In this document: in pieces, positions 46,900 through 56,556 of the stretch
Layout: each line of letters starts with the position of its first letter
Numbering within the stretch: position 1 is the first letter of the stretch
Assembly (NCBI RefSeq): GCF_000315625.1
Contig: NW_005434529.1
Location: 1-56,556 of the forward strand
DNA length: 56,556 nucleotides
Origin: Guillardia theta CCMP2712
Taxonomy: Eukaryota; Cryptophyceae; Pyrenomonadales; Geminigeraceae
Direction of reading: 5' to 3'
Position numbers and translations under genes: made by a program
Notes under the pieces: model-generated
The model's input: the letters and a program-made list of their open reading frames with translations, nothing else
Told to the model about the DNA's origin: nothing
Databases searched by the model: none

Positions 46900-49647
46900 A
46901 TGTCGGAGATCGCACAAGCAGCAGCGAGCGACGCCAAGGACAGCCATGAGATGCCGATGGACCTGGTGCGAACATCCGAAGCTTCTGATTATGCGCCATG
47001 CTGACGGCTCTTCCGCAGGGAGGAGGCAAGGAGGAAGCAGACTTCAAGAGCGATCTGAAGCAGGCATGGCCGCATGATAGAGATGAAGAGAAGAACGGAA
47101 CGAGAAGAACTTTCTGGGAGAAGCTTTCATTGCACTCTCCTTTTGGGAACAAGAAGATTGACCCAGCCGTGCGAGACTCGAGAGAGATCGTAGTGACCAC
47201 CAGCAAGCAAGGAGATGACCTCCACGAGGAAACCTCTCACGCAAACAGTGGCCGACTGGTTGCCTTCCTCCGTTACATACGCGCCATGTTCGCAGGCAAA
47301 CCAACCCTCCCTCCCTCCCTCCCTCTCCCTCCCTCTCCCTCCCTCTCCCTCCCTCCCTCCCTCTCTCTCCCTCCCTCTCTCTTTCCAACATCTTGTGCAG
47401 TACCGCCTCTCATCGACTGCTTCTGTCTCAGGTGACCAGGCCATCCTGTGGAATCATCCGCAGACGTCGGCGAGCAAGGATGATCGCCCGAGCATGAGGT
47501 CCCTCCAGGCGCGAGTGCATAGGATGCAGCTGATGGTGATGGTCATCGCGATGCTGGGGCTGCTGATGGGGATCTCCATCAACGAGTACTGCTGGTTGGG
47601 ATACATCCCCACCCCTGCCGAGGAGAAGGGCTCTTGCTCCGATGCTTCCTTCCTCAACCAAGGCAACTGCACCAGCGCCGGCTACCTGTGGAGCGCGGGT
47701 ATCCCCAACCCTGTGACGGGGCCAGGAGGGCAGCGATGTAGAGGGCAAGACAGCGGGGGGGCGGCGTTGAAGGCGTTCTGTACTATCTTCACCTGCCTGC
47801 TCGTCATGGCCATCTTCAGGATGTACGAGACGATCGCAACGGAGATTTGTTTCCGCAATCACTTGGAGTATCATCGAGAGTTCGCTGACATTCCGTTCTG
47901 GAACCTCGGGTTGTTCTACGAGTTCTTCCTCGAAGTGATTTTCTGTATTGTACACCCAGCGCCAGGCATCGGCTTCAACATCACCATTCAAGCGAGAGGG
48001 AGAGATAGCGTGTATAACATTGAATCTGTTCTTGTTGCTGTGATGTTCCTTCGAATGTACACGGTATGGAGATACTTCAGAACATGGATGTTCCTGCGCT
48101 ACTCAGCCAAAAACTTCGCAAGCCGAATGACGGAGGTTGTGATGGATTCCAAGCTTGCGGTCAAGGCCATTCTATCGGACGTGCCCTTCGAGACTCTTGC
48201 CGGCTGCTTTGTGGTCTTGCTCTTCACGTTGGCCTATCTCCTCCGCATCGCCGAGGCTCCTGTAAAGAACCTTTACTGACTTGCGTGGCTTCCCCCGTTT
48301 GATGCTCACGTCAGGTCAACCTGGAACAAGTGTACTACTGGAATCAACTCTGGCTGATCTTGGAGGCGATGATGTCTACAGGATACGGCGACTTGTATCC
48401 TATCACGCACTTCGGAAGAGGAGTGTGCGTGTTTGCGATGCTGGGAGGGATAACCTTCACCGCTATCCTCATCACAGCAGTTGCCAGGAAGCTTGAGCTG
48501 AACACATCTGAATATCGTCTCATGACCTTCCTGGAGAGGTTTGAGGATCCTGTGAATGAGAGGAAAGTTGGAGTGATGGGTTGTTGGTCAGTGAGCAACA
48601 CGAGAAGAGGGTCAAGCTTGCTGCTGCCATTAGCATTCAGTCCTGGTGGAGAAGAGCCATTCATCATCCACGAACATTACAGGTTTTCACATGCACGGTA
48701 TCTCAAACAGGAGCGTGACATTGATATTGTGTTGCTCAGGCTCTACGACAGTTCAAGAACAGAAAGAAAGCATACAGGAAATTCTTGGAGTCAACTCCTC
48801 ACTTCGGGGTTGAGTTGACTTTGCAGCTCAGCTTGTCCCTCACTGAGAAACTTTCTTGCAGGCGTTCGTTGAGAACATGAAGGAAGGAACAGAGCAAGTC
48901 AACAAGACGCTGCAAAAGATCGAAAAAGCTGTCAGCATCCCCAACCTCAATCTTGGCAGGGTCGGGGGCGCACCGAGTGAAGCCGCAAAGGGAAACGCTG
49001 GTGGAAACGTGGGAGCAAATCCCATGTCGAACAAAGCGTTCGAAGAGCTGCTGCATGAGATCGTGCAGGTCTGTGAGAGAGAGCCGAGTCGACGGAGATT
49101 GACCAGCTTGCTGCAGTTGAGACAAGCCAACAAGCAGATCCTGGAAAAAGGTGTGTAGAGATGTGCAAGAGAGGAGGAGTGACGTCAAGGCAGTGGAGAA
49201 GGGGGACATCCACATAGCAGGCGCCATGCCCTCTCATCAGTCTCAAGTAGCGAGTGAGTGGCACCTGTTAGGAGTATGGCGATGTCTCTCGCGCTAACTC
49301 CTCTCAGGTGCAGTCGTCAATTCCTTGCGCGCTCCTCCCTCTATCGCAAGCACTGCCAGGAGCCATCACAACGACCCTGTCGTGATCGCCAGCCAGGTCC
49401 TCCTCCCTCCCCTCCTCCCTCCCTTCTCCTTCTCCTCCTCCTTCCCCCCCTCCATCTTGTGTAACGTTGAGATGCTCTGTGCTAAGCGATTCATCAGGCT
49501 GTGGAGGAAAGGATGCGACGGCTGGAGAACCAGGTGACGATTGAGGCAGCGAGTGACAGTCCTCACTCGCCTTAGGTTACCAACTTTGACAAGGGGATGG
49601 CTCTTTGCCTCGGGCAGATCGTCAGGCTGCTGCAAGGGTTGTACTGA
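46900..49647 (+). CDS. Calcium-activated (SK-type) potassium channel
   Basis: Start ATG 46900 (MSEIAQAAASDAKDSHEMPM). Cytosolic N-terminus, then six membrane helices: S1 MVMVIAMLGLLMGISINEY, S2 FCTIFTCLLVMAIFRMY, S3 LGLFYEFFLEVIFCIVHP, S4 MFLRMYTVWRYFRTWMFLRY (few positive charges, as in SK channels), S5 ETLAGCFVVLLFTLAYLL. The pore exon reads YYWNQLWLILEAMMSTGYGD with the K+ filter GYGD, then S6 VCVFAMLGGITFTAILITAV. The S6-proximal helix has an IQ-like calmodulin-binding stretch (KRVKLAAAISIQSWWRRAIH) and ALRQFKNRKKAYRKFLE. A coiled-coil tail follows, over exons reading VENMKEGTEQVNKTLQKIEK, AVEERMRRLENQ and VTNFDKGMALCLGQIVRLLQ, with TGA at 49645-49647. The S1-S2 loop has four Cys and is longer than in animal SK channels. 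Predicted role: Ca2+-gated K+ efflux at the plasma or an endomembrane. Confidence 0.85.
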
Positions 49648-49756
49648 TCAGAGTTGTCGGCTTGCTTGTAAAGAGAGGAATGGAATATCATTGCACAGCC
49701 AGCACTCGAATTCACATTTACTACGCATCCATATTGCGAAACACGCCTGTCTCACT

Positions 49757-50564
49757 TCAGATGAGAGATTTCTCTTTCAACTTGGCCATGAGCTCTTGGA
49801 CGCTGCCAACAACTCCACCTGCTTGCCTTGTCGGCGGCTCTACAACTTTCACAGTTTGCAACTTGGATGAAACATCGACTCCGAGCTCCGCTGGATCAGT
49901 AGCATCGATCTTCTTCTTCTTCGCCTTCATGATGTTTGGCAAGGTGGCATATCTGGGCTCGTTGAGGCGGAGGTCTGTGGTGATCACGGCAGGCAGCTTC
50001 ATCCCGATAGTCTCCAACCCGCCGTCGATCTCACGCACCACCGTCAAGTTAGAGCCCTCCACGTCCACCTTGGAGGCAAAGGTCGCCTGCGGCCAACCCA
50101 TGAGGCTTGCAAGCATCTGCCCCGTCTGGTTGCAGTCATCATCGATTGCTTGCTTTCCCAAGAGGATCATGTCTGGCTTCTCCTTCTCTGCCACAGCCTT
50201 GAGCAGCTTCGCCACCGCCAAAGGCTGCAGGATGTCGTCGTGCTTCACATGCATGCCCCTATCCGCACCCATGGCAAGAGCCGTGCGAATGGTCTCCTGC
50301 GCCTGTGCAGGTCCGATGGAAACAGCGATGATCTCCTTGAGAATGCCCTGCAGCAAGCTCTGATGAGACCCTGCAACCTAACCTCGCGAACCAACACTAG
50401 TCGCTTACCTTCTCCTTCAGCCTGACCGCCTCTTCCACAGCGATCTCACAGAAGGGATTCATGGACATCTTCACTCCTGCCGTCTCGACTCCCGAGCCAT
50501 CGCCTTTCACCCTCACCTTCACTGCATAGTCGATCACTCGCTTGACCCCCACAAGCGCCCGCAT
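49757..50564 (-). CDS. ETFB: Electron transfer flavoprotein beta subunit
   Basis: Two exons: 50409-50564 ([40 protein letters not shown]) and 49757-50347 ([74 protein letters not shown]), joined in phase 0 by an intron that ends in ctgcag. The total is 248 residues, close to the usual ~250. The AMP-binding and ETF signature segments are intact. ETF beta pairs with ETF alpha in the mitochondrial matrix, carrying electrons from acyl-CoA and other dehydrogenases to ETF-ubiquinone oxidoreductase. As usual for the family, no cleavable leader is present. It converges with the potassium channel gene, 109 bp away. Confidence 0.96.
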
Positions 50565-50569
50565 TGTCC

Positions 50570-51060
50570 TTCACTAGGGACCACCCTACCTAATCCTCAA
50601 TGATACCTCCACCGGTACTCAGCTGCTCTGTCAACCACCACCCCTGGGGGTCATTCCTCCACCCTACCCACCGATTTCAATGCCGTTGCGGGTGCCCAAA
50701 TGGATTTCTTTCCTTAAAAGGCTATATAGTCAAGAAATTGCATCCAACCCCACAATTACATTACCCACCCTCCAGATTCATCTGATTTACTACCCCTACC
50801 ACCTGGAAATCGTATTATCGAAGGGTAAAGACCTGGTCAAAAATTGAAGTGATGCGGTTTCTTCTCAATTGACCCCACCCCAAGTGACCCCACCCCTCAG
50901 TGACACAGAACTTGACTATTTCAATTGCAGACATGGGGTGCATAGTAACCCCACCTACCCTTTTACCACCCCTGTTTGCTAGACCCCGTTTGGGCCAGGC
51001 TGCAGGGACATTGACTACATGTATATAGTCAAAAATTCCTATCAAATATTTGACTATTGC
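50570..51060. promoter_or_regulatory. C-tract zone 5, upstream of ETFB
   Basis: Begins 6 bp upstream of the ETFB start codon (gene on minus). CCACC/ACCCC words recur (gggaccaccctacc, ccaccacccctgggggtc, ctaccacctgg, tgaccccaccccaagtgacc, ccacctacccttttaccacc). Three tagtcaaaaat-type words also recur. On the ETFB sense strand these are G-runs. Confidence 0.45.
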
Positions 51061-51130
51061 AGCTTTATACGGCAGGGTTGCAGCAGTTACAATACGTTAC
51101 AAGCATCCTGACCTCCACAACACGTGCGCG

Positions 51131-51804
51131 ATGCAACAGCCGAAGGAGGTAAGAGCAACATGCTGGTGAGCCCCTTATGAAAACACAAGATAAAGGCAAC
51201 GCAAGAAGTCTTCCCTCCCAGGTAAAGATCATACATGACACGGACCTGGGCTTCTCACACTCACATGTTACACAACTTAGAGAGATCCTTACTGTACTTT
51301 TCCCCGATTATCTGATATGTATTTGTGGTGTGAAATGCCCTGATGGTGATATCAAGTTCTACGAAATTTTATCTCTCTCACATAGCAACATACACATAAA
51401 CGCAAAAACGCACACGTATACACACAGTGAGCGTGTGGATGACGCGCTTCATTGCCCAATGATTTTTCTAATCGTCCGAACGCACCATGTGGATCCAATA
51501 GTGTGCATGTATTGGATGAGGGCACAGAGGAGCTAATCATATCACGATCAGATCAATTACAGCAGTTGACGCCTCCCTTCTTGTGCAGGGGGAATATGAT
51601 GGAAACGAGATCGATGCTGTGTCTTCAGATTTCTGGGAGTTGGTGAGTTAATCTCCCTTGTCTCTTGACTGTCCTGTCGCCAATGAGAAAAATGATTAAT
51701 TTTTCGTGGCTGAAACTTTGATGTGGAAAAATCGCTGCGTTCTTAATGATTTCTGTCTGTCTTCTACCAATCTTTGTTTTTGTTGCAGCAACATGTTGAT
51801 TGAC
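51131..51804 (+). CDS. Possible small multi-exon gene, unrecognised
   Basis: A proposed start exon 51131-51148 (MQQPKE) is followed by a GTAAGA donor. After a 73-nt intron, exon 51222 onward reads VKIIHDTDLGFSHSHVTQLR and EILTVLFPDYLI in phase 0. Later stretches read VHVLDEGTEELIISRSDQLQ and EYDGNEIDAVSSDFWEL, the last just before a GTGAGT at about 51655, and a short final exon (QHVD, TGA near 51803) is possible. Middle joins could not be settled. No domain is recognised. It lies between the divergent ETFB and the convergent CobW gene. Confidence 0.35.
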
Positions 51805-51990
51805 ATTGTGGTATTAGACTTTCGCGGGACACCAATGAAACATAGTTTTGATCAGTGCTGGTGCAATTAGCTGGTTCGATTCCAGCCTGATTATGATCCA
51901 TCTGCAATGCGGGTACAAGGGGCGATCATACATGTTTAATGCAATTTTATGTAGATTTTGAGATTCTAGAATACAGACGTCGTTCTAATC

Positions 51991-54177
51991 TTACGCTACC
52001 GCTACTGGTTCAAGAGCGTTGATCACTGGAACCGGAGGATCTTGTGTGAAGTCTAGGCGAACGAGATCTGGGCGCTTGACTTCTTCCTTCACATACTTCT
52101 CGAACTCCTCTGTAGCAAGATCAGAAAACACATTTCAGCATACTAGAGAAAGGTTACCCTCAGTCAGCAAGCACTCATCAAGAATGGTTTCAATTCCAGC
52201 CCTGTCGATTTCTGGTCCGATGAAGACAATCTCTTGTCGACGATCTCCCCACTTGTTCTCAGGCCCACCAAAATCACGTGCGATCTGAATACATAACTTT
52301 AGAGATGGGTTGCATGCAAACTCAAGCTCACGTCTCGCAAAGAAATCTCATCATCAGGCCACCATCGAAGATCTGTGGAGGCCCAGAATTTGCCGAAGTC
52401 CTTGAGTTCGAAAAATCGACCAGCTTGGGACCTAAATGTTTGATCACCACCTTCTGACGGAACAGCTGTGGAGCGTATTATCTCACCAGAAAAGTGGCTC
52501 ATCATGCTTGGTGGAAACCCACATAAATCCCTTGCTTCGAAGGACCCGGAACATGGGAGACTTCTTATTCTCCTGGAACACTCATCAGCGAAAGCGCTGC
52601 CAGTGGTTTATGCTTACGTGATCCTGCTCTTCGTTATCGATTGCGGGATTTCCAACAATAGGTAACTTCATGATGGCCGCCTTGACCCTCTCGGTATCGA
52701 AAGGGCGACGCCTTATACAAAGTTAGCTATCGACAACTTTTGCAATCAAGCAACACCTGGAGTAGACGAAAGAAGTGATTCCAAACTTGGACTGCGGAGA
52801 TTCGACAACTTTGCTGTGGGAATGGGTAGGATCATTGCAATTTGGATCTGAGCACTCCTCCTTGGCCACAACGCTGTGCTTGTGGGTAGGGTCCTTGCAG
52901 TCGGCGTCCTTGCACTCCTCCTTGGCCACAACGCTGTGCTTGTGGGTAGGGTCCTTGCAGTCGGCGTCCTTGCACTCCTCCTTGGCCACAACGCTGTGCT
53001 TGTGGGTAGGGTCCTTGCAGTCGGCGTCCTTGCACTCCTCCTTGGCCACAACGCTGTGCTTGTGGGTAGGGTCCTTGCAGTCGGGATCAGAGCAAGCTGC
53101 ACTCATTTCACTCTGAATCTGCGCGACAGTCCTCTTGAAATCCATTTCTTCATCTCCCTCAGCCGCCCATTGCTTCTTCTTCGATCCGAAAACGACTCCG
53201 ACATCAACGTCACCGTAGGAGCAAGGCAATACAGTAGCAGTGGGATTCAAAGCATTCACAACAGCCTTGAGCTCTTCGTTCTTCTCTGGCGTAACGGTGT
53301 CCTGCTTGTTAAGCAGAATGTAATCTGCAACCTCAACTTGCTCTGTCAAGAGCGAAGCAACCTTGCGCATGGCTTGCATTTCCAAGGCAGATTCCTCAAC
53401 AAGCTCTGACTTGAGCAGCAAAGGATCCGCAGAATTGTAAATTGGCAAAAAGTTTCCAGAGTCAACGACAGTGATCATGTTTTGCAACTTGCAGTACTGG
53501 GTGATAGGGTGCTCAACGAGTTCCAACTCAAAGAATTGTTTGCGAATGTTCTTCGGCTCAGTCACACCACTGCCCTCGATGACAAGGCGATCGAACTTCT
53601 CGCCTCTCTCAGCTGCAACCAGAAGAAGTTTGCCGAGAGATTCGATAAGGTCATCCGAAGCAGAGCAACATGCACATCCATTCTGCATCTCGATAACGTC
53701 TGTGTCAACTCCGCTTCCATCCTGTTGAACCTTTTGTCTGATTCCATCAGTCTTCACCAGCTTAGAGTCAATGTTGATCGCTGCAAGATCATTCACGACA
53801 ACTCCGACCTTCAATCCTCCCTTGCCGCTCAGCATCTTCTGCAGCAAAGTTGTCTTTCCGGCTCCCAGGAATCCAGACAGAACTGTTACTGGAGTTTGCA
53901 AACTAGAGTCCTTCTCAATTTGCTGTTTCACGTCCTCGGACACGGATGCAACCATTCCTAGGCTCATGGCAGAGCATGATCGCAGCTTGGAACGACACGC
54001 CGCACAACCACATCCCTCCTTCAAAGAGCACGAATGTAATGATGGCTGCCGCAGGGACAACCTGGCCAAGAGCGAGCCTCTCTTGGGCAGAGGCAAGCGA
54101 GAAGTAACCAGAAACGACTGAGTGACAAGAGGAGAGGCGAGGAGGAGGAGGAGGAGAAAGGAAAAATTGCTCTGCAT
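51991..54177 (-). CDS. CobW/COG0523 metallochaperone GTPase, plastid-targeted, with Cys/His repeat array
   Basis: I chose ATG 54177 (MQSNFSFLLLLLLASPLVTQ, then SFLVTSRLPLPKRGSL): a signal peptide followed by Phe and a basic stretch, i.e. a red-lineage plastid leader. ATG 54207 is an upstream alternative. The G domain has Walker A GFLGAGKTT, the metal motif NGCACC (CxCC), the ITVVDSGNF strand and the NKQD base-specificity motif. A Cys/His array follows: four near-identical 20-residue units (CKDADCKDPTHKHSVVAKEE) plus a diverged fifth (CSDPNCNDPTHSHSK). The C-terminal CobW_C domain continues over five further exons: FVYSRRRPFDTERVKAAIMK, FRVLRSKGFMWVSTKHDEPL, FWASTDLRWWPDDE, WGDRRQEIVFIGPEIDR and EEFEKYVKEEVKRPDL, with TAA at 51991-51993. 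COG0523 proteins deliver metals, mostly zinc, to client enzymes using GTP. A plastid zinc role is likely; the client is unknown. Confidence 0.9.
52801..53100. repeat. 60-nt coding tandem repeat within the CobW gene
   Basis: The blocks starting 52861, 52921 and 52981 are identical for 60 nt, 53041 differs only at its end, and 52801-52860 is a diverged copy. The DNA-level identity implies recent duplication or ongoing homogenisation. Confidence 0.97.
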
Positions 54178-54239
54178 CCCCGTGCGAACACGCGAGTGCA
54201 CCAGCATGGCGGGATCGAATGCCACAAACCCTGGATCAT

Positions 54240-54780
54240 ATAATTGAGGGGTGGGGGTCCTGAAAAGAGTGTTTACTACCCCTACTAATGACATGAAATG
54301 ATACGGTACTAGTGGTACTGTCAGGGTGGTGTAAACTGTAGGCAAGGCGAGAGGAGGCTGGGGCAGGGTAGGTTCGAGGCTGAAACTGGTAGGTTGGGGT
54401 CATACGTTCTGTTGGATTCGATATGCAATGGTGGGGTATGAAATAGTATTAAAGGGGGTACATTGAATGGGAACCGGTTAATACTGTAGGGTGGTTTCCA
54501 CAGGGTTATACCGTGAGCAGGGTAGGGTAGTCCCATATAAAGATCAGGCACGGGTGAAAAACCAGGTGAAGGAGATATGCAGTAAAGTGGGTGGGTGACT
54601 GAAGGCAAATGGAGGGGTCTAAGTTAATGAATTCTTCTCCAAAGGGTAGGGGTAGTAGAAGGTGAAAAGGAGGAAATTCATACCACCCTACCCCGTGTAA
54701 TATTTCAGTGTTTCCCCATCTGTACCCCGCGTTTTACCATATAACATACCCGTGTCATAACCACCCCACCCAGGAATAAC
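54240..54780. promoter_or_regulatory. G/C-tract zone 6, upstream of the CobW gene
   Basis: Starts about 60 bp upstream of the CobW start (minus-strand gene). Plus-strand G-runs (gaggggtgggggtcc, ggctggggcagggtagg, atggtggggtatg, aagggggtac, gtagggtggtt, ggtaggggtag), then C-runs from about 54680 (ccaccctaccccg, taccccgcg, aaccaccccaccc). Confidence 0.45.
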
Positions 54781-54889
54781 AGGCTGTTTGTGCTGTAAAG
54801 CTAGATTTTTGGAGATTTAAATTGGGATTTCCTAGTTGTTGCTGAAATTACATAGATACATTTCATCTTATCTCGAACCGGTTTCAACC

Positions 54890-55975
54890 GTATGAACTTG
54901 GCTCAGCCGGACTCCGTCCCCGGGCGACGCCGGTCCTGACTCGGAGGCTCAGTCCAACCAGTCCAACTTGAAGGCTTCGGGAGTCCGGCCGGGCCCTCCA
55001 GCCTCGGAGGCTCAGCGACCGAGCCGCCCGGCCGCGTGAACGGCCCGGGGGGGGGGGGGCGTCCCCCGCCCCTGCAGCTTGGGCACTTAAAGTCCGGCTC
55101 GGCCTCGGCCGGGCCCCCCGAACCGAACTGTCGGAGGCTGCGGCCCGGAATTCAGCGGCTGCGGCCCGGCGGAACGGACAAATTACTGAGTTCCGAAGCC
55201 TGAACGGTGACGGTTCAACGGTTCAACGGTTTTATCATCCGATGATCCGACCCACCGCCGGGGCCGCACTGAAACGGTGGCATGCCATCATGATGGGCCC
55301 TGCGGCTCACTGTGATATGCCGGGTCCGGAACAGAGGCAGCGGCACAGTTCAAGCAAGCCTTTCAGTCACGGTCTCCCAGCTCGAACGTCGGCGGCGCCG
55401 AACCCGGTGTGACCCGCTTTCAATCAGCCCCCGGCGAGGCCCGGCCCCCCCATCATGGCATTGTACCGGTATCCGGGCCATGCCATAATGAGTACGGGCT
55501 CCGGCCCGGCCGGGAGGCTTCAACTTCAATCCGGACTCAACCGTACTATGGCAGTCACAACTCCAGCGGCTGGCACTGTCCGTCCGAGCCACCGTCCGCG
55601 GCAGTGAGTTATCATCCGAAGCAGGGTCGGGCTGCCAGTGTCACGCGGCCTTTGAGTCAGTGATTCAAGTACGTCACGAGTTCGGAACTTGTTACTCAGC
55701 CTACAGGCTAGACAACCGTATGGCAGCCTTATGTCTGAGTACTGTATACCGTGGCATAATCCAGTGATCATCAGTGGATGTATGATGTTTGCCAAGTATG
55801 ATGTTCTTTTTGACGGTATGATATATGTATGTCACAGTGTGTCAGTGTACTGTATGACTAGGTCGGCGAGTCACTGAGCCTGTGGGCGCGGCACCCAGTG
55901 TCACAGTCATGCACTGGGCACTGCGGCAGTTATCAGCTTCAAGTGGTGTGACATGCAAGTAGCTAGTGACTGAGT
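54890..55975. repeat. GC-rich dispersed repeat, copy E
   Basis: Over 1 kb of CGG/CCG-rich DNA with family words: gactcggaggctcag (several), gacggttcaacggttcaacgg (55207-55227), catccgatgatccgac, cggccgggcc, and tgagtcagtga/gagtcactgag words up to 55880. It includes a G-run of 10 near 55050. Open frames at 55350-55795 change frame and lack codon bias. No transposase is seen. Confidence 0.7.
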
Positions 55976-56087
55976 ACAACTGATGTTCAAGTTCAGATCT
56001 TCAATCATCGGAGGGAAAAAGCAACAACAAGAAAAAAGCAGTCATTCTCACAGCGGCACTAGAGGTGAGTTATTCTCATCCTTCTCT

Positions 56088-56436
56088 TCACTTTTGCGGC
56101 AGCCACTTGGGAACAGCGTTTGCTCGCTCCACCTGCTGCTGCTGCTGCTCTGCAGAAGGGCGCAGGTTGTTCATCCATGCCGGCGAGCCTCGCTCAGAAG
56201 GAGGAAGGGTGTAGGAGTTGGAGTCAAGGAACTGAGCGAAGGCAGCAAGCTCCTGCTTCAACACAGGCGCTCCTTGCTGCATGCAAGCCGTCAGTCTCCT
56301 CCATTCAACCCCAGCAGAGGGTCAGCTGACGTTCTCCGTCGTCCAGAAGAAGTTGAGGAGGGAGGTAGGAACCAGCGAAAGCTCGCTCAGCGTCTTGCCG
56401 ATGAAGTTGGGCTCTGTCACCTTCTTGACAGGCGGC
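56088..56436 (-). CDS. 3' end of an unrecognised gene, cut by the window edge
   Basis: The last two exons can be read. 56331-56436 gives PPVKKVTEPNFIGKTLSELS and LVPTSLLNFFWTTEN. 56088-56276 gives QGAPVLKQELAAFAQFLDSN, SYTLPPSERGSPAWMNNLRP and VERANAVPKWLPQK with a TGA. They join in phase 0 through a 54-nt intron (56277-56330). An acceptor (ccgcag) at 56437 shows that more exons lie upstream, beyond the window. A short Gln run (five CAG codons) precedes the C-terminus. The family is not recognised. Confidence 0.55.
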
Positions 56437-56447
56437 CTGCGGGAGCC

Positions 56448-56449
56448 AG

Positions 56450-56498
<49 letters not shown>

Positions 56499-56532
56499 CA
56501 GGAGGAGGAGGAGGAGGAGGAGGAGGATCAGG
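56448..56532. repeat. ATG/GAT and GGA trinucleotide arrays
   Basis: About 16 (gat)n units followed by about 10 (gga)n units at the window end, inside the intron upstream of the last two exons of the minus-strand gene. Confidence 0.9.
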
Positions 56533-56556
56533 ATGAGGAGAAGAAGGAGAGGGAAG

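Overview
The window is nuclear DNA of a photosynthetic eukaryote and begins at a chromosome end. Bases 1-129 are a plant/algal-type telomere (CCCTAAA on this strand). Genes are dense, on both strands, and split by many GT-AG introns. Most introns are only about 43-60 nt; the longer ones are almost pure pyrimidine on the sense strand. At least three proteins begin with a signal peptide followed by Phe and a basic stretch, the two-part plastid leader of algae with a red-algal secondary plastid. Together with an LC8 dynein light chain and the intron style, this points to a cryptophyte such as Guillardia theta; the species is an inference. A 100-base N gap lies at 16686-16785.

Layout: telomere and gene-poor subtelomere with stray telomeric repeats (1-1837); a membrane protein (1838-3407, -); a 31-nt tandem repeat (3521-3793); a secreted coiled-coil protein (4805-6002, +); a two-domain glycosyltransferase (6424-9432, -); a membrane-anchored coiled-coil segment (10827-11718, +) that may be the front end of a large LCCL-LamG-Sushi cysteine-rich cell-surface protein (11961-17743, +); a SHAQKYF-type MYB protein (19498-21291, +); a plastid LETM1-like protein (22043-26105, +); two unrecognised proteins (27321-28552, +; 29038-29799, -); a small plastid membrane protein (30985-31647, -); a DEAD-box RNA helicase (31928-35059, -); a TPR-CHAT protein (35554-40571, +); the LC8 dynein light chain (40685-41852, -); an ankyrin-PDZ protein (42791-46151, +); an SK-type potassium channel (46900-49647, +); ETF beta (49757-50564, -); a small doubtful gene (51131-51804, +); a plastid CobW/COG0523 metallochaperone with a Cys/His repeat array (51991-54177, -); and the 3' end of another gene (56088-56436, -).

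Two kinds of unusual noncoding DNA fill the gaps. Segments peppered with G-runs or C-runs lie just upstream of several gene starts. GC-rich islands sharing short words (TCCGATC, TGACTCAG, GGTTCAACGG) and a 20-nt exact inverted match recur at five places and look like a dispersed repeat family.

There is no operon logic; neighbours look functionally unrelated. The most novel items are the LCCL-LamG-Sushi protein with its own repeated Cys-rich module, the TPR-CHAT protein whose catalytic residues appear lost, the metal-binding repeat array in the CobW protein, and the gene-upstream G-tract zones. All exon joins were read by eye from open frames and splice-site phase, so boundaries are proposals.
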